Of a stretch of DNA of 64,000 nucleotides, positions 31,248 to 39,036 are shown one piece after another. Position numbers and translations under genes: made by a program. The notes under the pieces are model-generated. The model worked only from the letters and a program-made list of their open reading frames with translations. It was not told where the DNA came from and searched no databases. How positions within the stretch are numbered: the stretch's first letter is position 1; every line of letters starts with the position of its first letter. The stretch is taken from the NCBI GenBank assembly GCA_964442035.1, contig CAYTWZ010000001.1:1-64000 (forward strand). Reading direction: 5' to 3'. Origin of the DNA: JAFLUQ01 sp964442035 (lineage in GTDB: Bacteria > Bacillota > Clostridia > UMGS1883).

Positions 31248-32870
31248 ATGGTTGAATATAGCGGAAAAAGCGCCTGTGGGGGAATTGCCGTAGGCGAAAT
31301 ACTTGTACACAGGCATGACGCGGCTACGGCAATGCGCCATGTCTCAGACCCGGAGGGGGAGGTGCGCCGCTTCAGACGGGCGCTTACGGCGACTGAGGCG
31401 GGACTTGAAGGCCTTCAGCGCAAGGCGCTGGCGGAAGCGGGGGAGGAAAGCTCCCGCATATTTGAGATACACCGGATGATGCTTAGGGATCCTGATTATG
31501 TGGAGGCGGTGGAAGAACGCATTCGCGGCCAGTCGGTTAATGCCGAGTACGCCGTGGACATGGCGGGAAAGGAGTTTGCCGCCGTATTTTCCTCAATGGA
31601 CGACGAGTATATGAGTGGCCGCGCGGCGGATGTGGCGGATATTTCCGCCGGGCTTATACGTTCACTTTCCGGCAAGGCGGGGAAAGGCCTTGACCACCCT
31701 GTGATAATCGTGGCGGAGGATTTGACCCCGAGCGAGACTGTCCGTATGGACAAAAGCATGATACTGGCCTTTGTAACTACCCGGGGCAGCGTCACCTCCC
31801 ACACCGCCATACTGGCCGGTACCATGAACATCCCGGCGATAGTGGGAGCCGACGTGGATCTGGATCAGGAGCTGGACGGCAGAATTGCCGTGCTGGACGC
31901 CGATGAGGGCAAGCTTTACGTGGATCCCAGCGAAAGCGTAATCTTCAGGGCCAGAAGCGCTCAGGCAAAGCAGGCCGCCGAGCGCCAGCAGCTGGAGTCC
32001 ATGAAGGGCCGCCCCACCGTGACCCCTGACGGAAAACGCATACTCCTTTACGCCAATATCGGCAGCAGCGACGAGCTTGACGGGGCCTTGAAAAACGATG
32101 CCGAGGGGATAGGATTGCTCCGCAGCGAGTTTTTGTATCTGGAGCGAAAGGACTATCCCTCCGAGGACGAGCTTTTTGAGGCCTATCGTTCCGCGGCCCA
32201 GCGTATGGGCGGCAAACGGGTAATTATCCGTACCCTTGACATTGGAGCAGATAAGCAGGCGGATTACTTTGAGCTGGAGCCGGAGGAAAACCCCGCCATG
32301 GGCCTCAGGGCGGTGCGCCTGTGTCTTCGCCGCCCTGAGGTGTTTAAAACCCAGCTCAGGGCCATATACCGGGCTTCGGCCTATGGGAAGATCGCCGTTA
32401 TGTACCCCATGATTACCTCCGTTGATGAGGTCATCAACGTAAAATCTATTGCCAGAGACGTTCAGGACGAGCTTATCCGAGGCGGCATTCCCTGCGGAAA
32501 TCCGGAGCAGGGCATCATGATCGAGACCCCCGCCGCCGCGGTGATCAGCGATATGCTGGCGCCCCATGTGGACTTTTTCAGCATCGGCACCAACGACCTG
32601 TGCCAGTACACTATGGCTGTCGATCGGCAGAATAAGGCCTTGGACGAGTTTTTTGACCCATACCATCCGGCAGTTATGCGGATGATAGAGGCCACCGTAA
32701 AAAACGCCCACGCCTGCGGCAAGTGGGCTGGCATATGCGGCGAACTGGGAGGCGACCTTGCCATGACCGAGACCTTTATTCGCATGGGTGTGGACGAGCT
32801 GTCAGTAGCTCCCCCAAGGATATTGACCCTGAGGAAAAAGATCACTCAGACCAAAGCCATAGTGATTTAG
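31248..32870 (+). CDS. ptsI: PTS Enzyme I
   Basis: 540 residues. It autophosphorylates from phosphoenolpyruvate and passes phosphate to HPr. The N-terminal HPr-binding helical domain precedes the phospho-His loop TTRGSVTSHTAILAGTMNIPAIVG (~residues 180-200). The C-terminal PEP-binding barrel has GIGLLRSEFLYL, KRVIIRTLDIGADKQADYF, ENPAMGLRAVRLCL and DFFSIGTNDLCQYTMAVDR, and ends with CGKWAGICGELGGD carrying the catalytic Cys. Slightly shorter than the 570-575 of model species, without an obvious missing domain. Confidence 0.97.
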   Translation: MVEYSGKSACGGIAVGEILVHRHDAATAMRHVSDPEGEVRRFRRALTATEAGLEGLQRKALAEAGEESSRIFEIHRMMLRDPDYVEAVEERIRGQSVNAEYAVDMAGKEFAAVFSSMDDEYMSGRAADVADISAGLIRSLSGKAGKGLDHPVIIVAEDLTPSETVRMDKSMILAFVTTRGSVTSHTAILAGTMNIPAIVGADVDLDQELDGRIAVLDADEGKLYVDPSESVIFRARSAQAKQAAERQQLESMKGRPTVTPDGKRILLYANIGSSDELDGALKNDAEGIGLLRSEFLYLERKDYPSEDELFEAYRSAAQRMGGKRVIIRTLDIGADKQADYFELEPEENPAMGLRAVRLCLRRPEVFKTQLRAIYRASAYGKIAVMYPMITSVDEVINVKSIARDVQDELIRGGIPCGNPEQGIMIETPAAAVISDMLAPHVDFFSIGTNDLCQYTMAVDRQNKALDEFFDPYHPAVMRMIEATVKNAHACGKWAGICGELGGDLAMTETFIRMGVDELSVAPPRILTLRKKITQTKAIVI

Positions 32871-32885
32871 GGGCAGACGGCGCCC

Positions 32886-32952
32886 TCTATAGGCGGGGGA
32901 CATCTTTCGTTTTTTGGCGGGAGTTCGGTCTCCCGCCGAAACGCCCCATGAC
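32886..32952 (+). repeat. Family B modular repeat (no 3' module)
   Basis: CTATAGGCGGGGGACATC, TTTCGTTTTTTGGC, hairpin GGCGGGAG/CTCCCGCC, GAAACGCCCCATGACTG. It directly follows the Enzyme I gene and may serve as its 3' hairpin. Confidence 0.75.
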
Positions 32953-33030
32953 TGTCTGTCGGCTATAACCCGATTTTCCACAAATTATATTTAACTTGTT
33001 GAAAAATCGGACAGACACTATATTAATTTT

Positions 33031-33090
33031 AGAAGAAGAAGAAGAATTAATATATATTGTTATTGTATATTGTTATTGTTATTGTTTTTA
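33031..33090. repeat. Simple-sequence repeats
   Basis: AGAAGAAGAAGAAGAA (33031-33046) followed by an ATTGTT-type run (about 33056-33086). Confidence 0.8.
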
Positions 33091-33220
33091 TAAGGAAGAA
33101 ACTCGATTTGTGCACCGCCTTGTGCGTCAATCAACACCTGTTCTTTGAACCGTTTTCATGTGAGCCGAATTATTGCTTATACCTCGTTTTCCCCCATATT
33201 TACGCCGTTTTCGGCACATA

Positions 33221-33521
33221 ATTTGTGCGTCACTTTGTGGGACAGTTTGTGCGACAGTTTGTGCGACAGTTTGTGCATCGCCTTGTGTCCAACATTTTTT
33301 GAGCATTAATTTGTGGGACAGCTTGTGCGACAGTTCGTGCGACAGTTTGTGGACAGCCTGTAGGACAGTTCGTGGACAGTTTGTGCGACAGACTGTGCGA
33401 CANNNNNNNNNNNNNNNNNNNNNNNNNNNNNNNNNNNNNNNNNNNNNNNNNNNNNNNNNNNNNNNNNNNNNNNNNNNNNNNNNNNNNNNNNNNNNNNNNN
33501 NNTGTGCGACAGACTGTGCGA
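33221..33521. repeat. 12-bp minisatellite interrupted by a 100-N assembly gap
   Basis: Degenerate tandem units of TTTGTGCGACAG and variants (CTTGTGCGACAG, TTCGTGCGACAG, TTTGTGGGACAG) run from about 33221. They continue on both sides of exactly 100 Ns (33403-33502), so true length is unknown. The period is a multiple of three, which keeps several frames open on both strands; no start/SD pair or protein family supports coding. The 32871-33614 gap holds no recognisable gene. Confidence 0.9.
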
Positions 33522-33549
33522 CAAAAAAGCGGGCGGATTTTATCCGCCC
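33522..33549 (-). terminator. Terminator of the hydF operon
   Basis: On the minus strand GGGCGGAT-AAA-ATCCGCCC followed by GCTTTTTTGT. It lies 66 bases beyond the hydF stop. Confidence 0.85.
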
Positions 33550-33614
33550 ATACGTTTTTACACTTATGATTACATAATTCGGAGATCTTCTTGAAATGAG
33601 ATGTAAGTAAATTT

Positions 33615-34814
33615 TTATTTTTCAATCTTTGCCAACAGCTGAGGAAATATTTCAAGACTGCGCTTTAATACCCCCTTCATATACGCTATAGACACGCCGT
33701 AATTGGATATGGGTACATTTTGATCCGCGGCGCATTTCATCCTGTATTTTACCTCTCTTTCCGTAAGCATACAGCCGCCGCAGTGGAGTACCAAGGAATA
33801 TGGGCTTAAGTCCTCCGGGAACTCTGTGCCGGAGGAGGTCTTTATGTTAAGATCCTTGCCGGTATATTCCTTAAGCCAGCGGGGCAGCTTTACCGTGCCA
33901 ATGTCGGCACACTGGCGGTGATGTGTACAGCCTTCGGATATGAGTACAGTATCCCCGTCTTTGAGCCGGTCTATGGCCGCCGCACCCTCAACAGCCGTAT
34001 CAAGAAACCCCTTGTACCGAGCCATTAGGATGGAAAACGAGGTCAGTGGAATGGAGGGAGGAGTATCCCTATCCGCCTCGGAAAAGGCCTGACTGTCGGT
34101 TATCACAAGGGCGGGTTTTCGGCCGAGGCCCTCAAGGGCAATGCGTAACTCCGTCTCACGGCATACCACCGATACGGCTCCCGCGTCAAGGATATCCCGG
34201 ACTGTCTGCTGCTGCGGGAGGATGAGCCTGCCCTTGGGAGCGGCGCTGTCAATAGGGGTGACAAGCACCACTATGTCACCGGGCTTTATCAGGTCGGCAA
34301 CAAGATGTTTACTGTCACTGTCGCTTTTTACTAATCTTGCCACAGTCTCCTTAAGCTCAAATATGCCTTCGCCTGTTTTTGCGCTTACAGCCAGCCGACG
34401 CTCACCCGGCAGAGGTTTGACAAGGTCGCTTTTGTTCATGGCTATTATGTAGGGCACGTTTTTTGCCTCAAAGGCGGCAATAAGCTCCCGGTCAATGTCA
34501 TTAAGCCCCTCGGCGCTGTCCGCCACAAGCACGGCTATATCGATCTTGTTAAGCACCTGACGGGCCTTTTTTACCCTCAGCTGCCCCAGCTGTCCGCTGT
34601 CGTCAATGCCGGGCGTGTCCACGATCATTACCGGGCCAAGGGGCAACAGCTCCATGGACTTGTATACAGGGTCGGTCGTGGTGCCCTTTATATCCGACAC
34701 TACGGCAAGATCCTGTCCGGTAAAGGCGTTTACAAGGCTGGATTTGCCGGCGTTTCGCCTGCCGAAAAATCCGATGTGAATTCTGTTGGCGGAAGGTGTG
34801 TCATTTAGTCCCAT
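33615..34814 (-). CDS. hydF: [FeFe]-hydrogenase H-cluster maturation GTPase HydF
   Basis: About 399 residues. It acts as the scaffold that carries the 2Fe subcluster to HydA, working with radical-SAM HydE and HydG (not in the window). N-terminal GTPase: P-loop GFFGRRNAGKSSLVNAF, switch GTTTDPVYK, VDTPGID, NKSD. The C-terminal dimerisation/cluster domain holds the ligand set CTHHRQCADIG and LHCGGCM, which is diagnostic. ATG 34814 (MGLNDTPS) has AAAGGATG ~9 bases upstream; ATG 34823 touches the SD. It overlaps the 3' end of the DUF6273 gene by 14 bases. It implies hydrogen metabolism in this organism. Confidence 0.96.
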   Translation of the reverse strand: MGLNDTPSANRIHIGFFGRRNAGKSSLVNAFTGQDLAVVSDIKGTTTDPVYKSMELLPLGPVMIVDTPGIDDSGQLGQLRVKKARQVLNKIDIAVLVADSAEGLNDIDRELIAAFEAKNVPYIIAMNKSDLVKPLPGERRLAVSAKTGEGIFELKETVARLVKSDSDSKHLVADLIKPGDIVVLVTPIDSAAPKGRLILPQQQTVRDILDAGAVSVVCRETELRIALEGLGRKPALVITDSQAFSEADRDTPPSIPLTSFSILMARYKGFLDTAVEGAAAIDRLKDGDTVLISEGCTHHRQCADIGTVKLPRWLKEYTGKDLNIKTSSGTEFPEDLSPYSLVLHCGGCMLTEREVKYRMKCAADQNVPISNYGVSIAYMKGVLKRSLEIFPQLLAKIEK

Positions 34815-36801
34815 TTTTGTCATCCTTTCGTTTTTTCAGTAGCCAAACCGCTGCCACGGCCGCCGCGGCTGCCAGGGCGCACAGCCCGGGCCACAGGGGA
34901 GGCCATGTTTGTGTGTAGATAAGGCCGCAGTTTTTGCATTCATACTGACGGATGCGGCTGCTGAATATGCCGGTTCTTAAAATGGCCCCTTTGCCAAAAT
35001 TATGTCCCAGTGAAGAAACCTGTTCGGTTTGGGTCTCCCCGCAGACAGAACAAATCCGCTGCCTGAGCCCCTCCGATTCGCAGGCGGGAGGGGTAATCAG
35101 TTCCCACTCCGCGAAGCAATGACTCCCCACGCAATACGGGTTTTGGAGACTGCCGTCTCCCTCAACGAAGTTGGCTGTGTCCATATCAAGGTAAAACGCG
35201 GGCCGTATTCCTACGGAAGGTTTGTTTGCCGAAAGTGAGTGTACCCAGCAGTCCGCCGTGATGGCGCGTACCTTTGCCGGGGCGTCAGCGTCAGCGTCTC
35301 TCAGCCACCATAACGCCGGTATATTTGCGGCAATGTCATTGGAGCCGGAGCCGTCGGCGGCCACGGCCTCAGGCGTGGGGGAGGCGGCAAGTAGCTTGGG
35401 AAAACGATCCTTTATAAGCTTTACATCCTTTAATCCTAACAAAAATATTTTGTCTTGGGTATAGACGCAGTAGGCATCGTCATAATTGCCAATATCTTTT
35501 GCGTTGCGGAAAAATTCCTGAAGAGCCTGTCCGCCCTCAGCGTTTTCGGCGTCCGCCGATGAAATTACGGTTTTGACAGGTACGGCTTTGATATTTGTCT
35601 GTTCTTCGGGGGAAAAGCCCGCCAAAAAGCCGTCCTCCTGATCATACCCGTTGCAGCCTCCTGTGGACTGATCGGCGGGAGCGTTGCCGCAGGGCCAATT
35701 GCTGACCGGAGAGTCGGCGCTGTTCAGCCAAAAGCGTATGTTGGAATTTATCCAGTAATTGCTGCCGCTTTTGTCCCTGTCCTCGTTTCCGTGACTCCCG
35801 GCGGCGTCGAAGGCCTTGAAGGAAAGAATGTATTCACTGAGCATAAGCGGCCCTTCGTCGGTCACAGCCGCGCAGCGCCACAGTATATCCTTCCCGTTAT
35901 AGCTGCCCATCTTGAAGTAGTCACCCTCCGCAATAGTCGAGTAAGCTCCTGCTAAGGATTTTCCGGAGCCGGTATCCGCTTTTTCAGCAGCGGTAAAGGA
36001 GCTTGTTATCTTTTGGGTGATGTAATATGGCGCTTCCTTGCTGCCTAAGCCTCCGGCGGCGGGAATTTGCTTTTTTATATAAAGAGCTGGCCGTACGCCG
36101 ATGTCGGCGTTGTCAATATCGGAAAAAAGTATCCGTCCGTCCGGGAACACGCATCGCGCCGAATCCGTAAATTCCGCGTTGCCAAGCCCGTCCCGCAGCC
36201 AGTAATACCCACGGCTTGTATCCGCCGGACGGCTGCCGCTCAGTCTTTTTAACGCGCTTTGGGTAGGGGAGGCGGTAAGATCACCGAAGTAATTAATTAT
36301 GGCTTCAAGCTGGTCTATACCGGGACAAAAGACCATGTCCCGGGTAGTAACGGTGTAAGCAATGTCGTAGTTTTGCACAATGTTGGAGTACTGTCCCGAG
36401 GAATGATACAGGTGCGCTTCGGTACCGGCATCCGCGTCAGCGCTGAAAACCTGGTTAAGGACGCTTTTAACGTTCGCGGCCTGTATCAGAGCCCGCTCCC
36501 CGTCCGTAAAACCATTGAGAAAGCCGTCCTTCTCATCGTTCAGCCACAGCCGCAGGGATGACTTGTCCCAACGTGAGACTGAGCTGTCAAAGGGGCGGTA
36601 ATCCAATATGCTTTGGCACAGAAGCAGCAGCCCGTTCTCGTCATCGCTGACTGCCTGCCAGAGTACAGGCTCACCCAGATAGTTGCCTAGGCGCACGAAG
36701 TCCCCGGCTTTAAGAGTTGTATTTGAATTTTTTTTTGCAAAGGACAGAGGCTGGGCGGCAAAACAAACAAGCACACACAGCAGTACGCACAGCTTTTTCA
36801 T
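34801..36801 (-). CDS. DUF6273-type membrane-anchored surface protein, two domain copies
   Basis: 666 residues, function unknown. A signal peptide (LCVLLCVLVCFAAQPLSFA) precedes two DUF6273-like domains of ~220 residues (~30-250 and ~285-560). Each opens G(D/Y)FxxxGxYxGxxxLWxxxxxxxxGxLLLxxxIL and ends WLRD…IGVRPAxYI/L. A ~40-residue Cys-rich segment (PPACESEGLRQRICSVCGET, then CKNCGLIY) common in gut Firmicutes surface proteins precedes one membrane helix and a basic tail (KKRKDDK). The protein therefore sits outside the membrane. A consensus promoter lies upstream. It overlaps hydF, which is odd for a surface protein and a hydrogenase maturase. Confidence 0.8.
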   Translation of the reverse strand: MKKLCVLLCVLVCFAAQPLSFAKKNSNTTLKAGDFVRLGNYLGEPVLWQAVSDDENGLLLLCQSILDYRPFDSSVSRWDKSSLRLWLNDEKDGFLNGFTDGERALIQAANVKSVLNQVFSADADAGTEAHLYHSSGQYSNIVQNYDIAYTVTTRDMVFCPGIDQLEAIINYFGDLTASPTQSALKRLSGSRPADTSRGYYWLRDGLGNAEFTDSARCVFPDGRILFSDIDNADIGVRPALYIKKQIPAAGGLGSKEAPYYITQKITSSFTAAEKADTGSGKSLAGAYSTIAEGDYFKMGSYNGKDILWRCAAVTDEGPLMLSEYILSFKAFDAAGSHGNEDRDKSGSNYWINSNIRFWLNSADSPVSNWPCGNAPADQSTGGCNGYDQEDGFLAGFSPEEQTNIKAVPVKTVISSADAENAEGGQALQEFFRNAKDIGNYDDAYCVYTQDKIFLLGLKDVKLIKDRFPKLLAASPTPEAVAADGSGSNDIAANIPALWWLRDADADAPAKVRAITADCWVHSLSANKPSVGIRPAFYLDMDTANFVEGDGSLQNPYCVGSHCFAEWELITPPACESEGLRQRICSVCGETQTEQVSSLGHNFGKGAILRTGIFSSRIRQYECKNCGLIYTQTWPPLWPGLCALAAAAAVAAVWLLKKRKDDKNGTK

Positions 36802-36845
36802 AACATACAGTTCCTTATCAAAAAGTAATCAAAAAGTATATTTAT

Positions 36846-36874
36846 ATTATATAACGTGACGGGGCTTTTGTCAA
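36846..36874 (-). promoter_or_regulatory. Consensus promoter of the DUF6273-hydF operon
   Basis: On the minus strand TTGACA (36869-36874), 17-base spacer, TATAAT (36846-36851): a perfect sigma-A promoter. Confidence 0.9.
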
Positions 36875-36890
36875 GTGTAGAGTGAAGCTG

Positions 36891-36920
36891 CGCCGGTGAA
36901 ACCCGCGGGTTTCACCGGCG
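36891..36920. other. 30-bp perfect palindrome
   Basis: CGCCGGTGAAACCCG followed immediately by its exact reverse complement, with no loop. It lies between the promoter of the DUF6273 gene and MITE copy 2. It resembles the GGGGGAACC/GGTTCCCCC core of repeat family C. Confidence 0.85.
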
Positions 36921-36929
36921 AGAATCTAC

Positions 36930-37093
36930 GCAAGCGCTGAATAATTCACGCCTACGGCTTAAAACGCCGCTTGACGCGGAGTTTCGCGGCTCGATTAAAA
37001 AGCCCAATATACAGTAAGTATTCATGCGCCTCTTGCCTTACTGCGAGGAAATTTTTCTCGCAAATCGGCATTTTAGAATTAATCAGCGCTTCC
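36930..37093 (+). repeat. MITE family A, full-length copy 2
   Basis: 164 bp. Left end GCAAGCGCTGAATAATTC, right end GAATTAATCAGCGCTTCC. A 4-bp duplication CTAC lies at 36926-36929 and 37094-37097. The right duplicate contains the complement of the ymxH stop codon. Confidence 0.85.
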
Positions 37094-37330
37094 CTACTGC
37101 GTTTTTACTAAAATCAGATCGTCCCCAATCTTATAGATATCGCTCCATGGTATATGTATGTCCTCGGACGCGCCGAACATTCCGAAAAACCGACTCCGAC
37201 CCGGGATTATGATGGATTCGATAACTCCTTTTTCGAAGTCTATGTCAATGTCGCTGATAAACCCCAGACGCTTTGCCTCGGTGATGCTTATTACCTCCTT
37301 CTGACGGAAGTCCGAGCTTGGCTTTGCCAT
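37094..37330 (-). CDS. YlmC/YmxH-family PRC-barrel sporulation protein
   Basis: 78 residues forming one PRC-barrel (QKEVISITEAKRLGFISDIDIDFEKGVIESIIIPG… DIHIPWSDIYKIGDDLILV). YlmC/YmxH proteins are conserved in spore-forming Firmicutes, but their biochemical role is unknown. GAAGGAGG lies before ATG 37330; an in-frame ATG at 37354 lies upstream of this SD. The MITE abuts its stop codon without altering the reading frame. Confidence 0.88.
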   Translation of the reverse strand: MAKPSSDFRQKEVISITEAKRLGFISDIDIDFEKGVIESIIIPGRSRFFGMFGASEDIHIPWSDIYKIGDDLILVKTQ

Positions 37331-37360
37331 AAATCCTCCTTCAAAATTCTTCAAAAACTC

Positions 37361-37389
37361 TTTACAATTTCGGATTATTGTGGTATACT
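37361..37389 (+). promoter_or_regulatory. Promoter of the ANL-like/yybS/gdpP operon
   Basis: TTTACA (37361-37366), 17-base spacer, TATACT (37384-37389). The leader 37418-37480 contains AAAACTC…GAGTTTT arms that could form an attenuator-like hairpin. Confidence 0.8.
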
Positions 37390-37509
37390 AATATAGATTA
37401 TTTGTATGAAGCTAACAAAACTCTGCTTTGATTTTAAATCGGAGCAACGCTTCGCCTTGCTTGCGAGGAGCGGAGTTTTCCTGACAAATGCGAAAGGAGG
37501 CTGCCCGGC

Positions 37510-39018
37510 ATGACGGTATCGGATATATTAAAAAGTTCTGCGTCCCTTTATCCGGAAAAGACGGCCTTTACCGGCAGAAACGGCAGCTCGTGCAGCTTTG
37601 GCAGAATATATTCTTCAGCTCGAACCATTGGGACTCAGTTGATAGAAAGCGGGCTTGCGGGCTGTCCGGGAGCCATAATGGGCGAGGTGGACATGGACAC
37701 CATTGCCGCGATCTTTGGCTGCGCCTTTGCGGGCTGCCCTTTGGTGGTCATGGACTGCTCACGGACGGAGACAGAGCTCTGTAACCAGATCGATAAATTC
37801 TCAATAGGAGCGCTGTTCTGCGGAGAAAAGCACCGTGCTCAGGCCGAAAATGTCAAGGCAAGACGCCCGAAGCTGCTTTTGTACAGCGGTGAGGAAAGGG
37901 TAATACATCCCACTAAGATACTGGAGGCTGACGATTTTGCGCCGGTGGATCCGGAGTCTCCCGCTTTTTTGTTCTTTGACGGCGATGGAGAAAGCGTGGT
38001 TATGCTTTCACATAAAAATATATGCAGCTCAGTCAGGTCAGTTGCCGAATATATGAGCATAGGCTCATACACATTTTTGAGCCCGGCGGTCTGGGGCGAT
38101 GCCTTTGACTGCGTTATAGGGATCCTGTTGCCCCTGTGGGCCGGCTGCAGCGTGGTTCAGCGGGGAGAAAAGCGCAGCGTTGCCAGAGCCGTCGCGGAGT
38201 CCGGAGCCACGGCCGTTGCCAGCAATCCGGCCCGCATCAGGAGTCTTGAGCGATCCCTTAAGCTTCGCTCGGAAAAGCAGCGCGGCAAGGCGGAAAAGGT
38301 TTTGTCCGATATTTGTACGAGATTGCTGCGGTTCATGGGCGACAGCGCCAAGAAAAAAATGTATCACCATGTACACAGCCTCATGGGTGACAATCTTAAG
38401 CTTATTATCTGCGGGGGGAAGTGCCCCATGCCGGAAGATACTAAGCAGTTTGCCGAATGGGGCTTTGAAGTTTGCAGCTGCTATTTTGACACGGCCTGCG
38501 GAGCTCTTGCAATGAGCTCCGCCGCCGGTAAGCCCCTTACGCCAATAGCGGATATTACGATCGCGTCTCCCGCCAAGAACGGCGCGGGGGAGATCGTGGC
38601 TCTTGGTGACAGGATACCTATAGGCTATTTTGAGGGAAAGACTGAGTTCGGGGATGGGTTTCCCACCGGGGACATGGGCATTATTGACGGTGAAGGCAAG
38701 CTTCAGGTCCTTGGCCGGAAGCGTACCATGCTGTACGATAAGGACGCGAACATGATTTTTCCCGAGGCTATTTCCGCGGTGCTGAAGCGAAGCCGGTATA
38801 TTGCCGACTGCAGTGTGTCAGGGCGGTTTGACACCAAGGACGGGGGGATTTTTATTTCCGTCAGCATAATCCCGGATCAGAGAGAGGTGTCCGGCGAGCT
38901 GGGTCAAAAATATTCCGACAACCGCCAGCGCCTGTTTTTTAACCGTGTGATGAACCGGCTGGCGCCCGAGCTCCCTCACAAGATCAATGAGTTCAGACTC
39001 CCTCCGGCGGAGCTGTAA
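37510..39018 (+). CDS. Degenerate ANL (AMP-binding) superfamily protein
   Basis: 502 residues with the overall acyl-CoA synthetase/adenylation fold: N-terminal YPEKTAFTGRNGSSCSF, a C-terminal FPTGDMGIIDGEGKLQVLGRKR and an IFPEAI segment (A7/A8-like). The P-loop (A3), normally YTSGTTGxPKG before the LSHxN, is here FFDGDGESVVMLSHKNI. The TSGTTG and Lys are gone and the loop is two residues shorter. The extreme C-terminus also ends before the catalytic A10 Lys region. It may be a pseudoenzyme or bind another ligand. AAAGGAGG lies before the ATG. It is upstream of yybS, gdpP, rplI and dnaB in the same direction, 18 bases before yybS, so probably co-expressed. Confidence 0.75.
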   Translation: MTVSDILKSSASLYPEKTAFTGRNGSSCSFGRIYSSARTIGTQLIESGLAGCPGAIMGEVDMDTIAAIFGCAFAGCPLVVMDCSRTETELCNQIDKFSIGALFCGEKHRAQAENVKARRPKLLLYSGEERVIHPTKILEADDFAPVDPESPAFLFFDGDGESVVMLSHKNICSSVRSVAEYMSIGSYTFLSPAVWGDAFDCVIGILLPLWAGCSVVQRGEKRSVARAVAESGATAVASNPARIRSLERSLKLRSEKQRGKAEKVLSDICTRLLRFMGDSAKKKMYHHVHSLMGDNLKLIICGGKCPMPEDTKQFAEWGFEVCSCYFDTACGALAMSSAAGKPLTPIADITIASPAKNGAGEIVALGDRIPIGYFEGKTEFGDGFPTGDMGIIDGEGKLQVLGRKRTMLYDKDANMIFPEAISAVLKRSRYIADCSVSGRFDTKDGGIFISVSIIPDQREVSGELGQKYSDNRQRLFFNRVMNRLAPELPHKINEFRLPPAEL

Positions 39019-39036
39019 AACAGAGGACGACAAAGT

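Noticed and set aside
33173..33655. Cys/Asp-rich or Thr/Asn-rich ORFs on both strands across the N gap
   Set aside because: They arise because the 12-bp repeat is a multiple of three. There is no SD, the frames include the Ns, and opposite strands are equally open.
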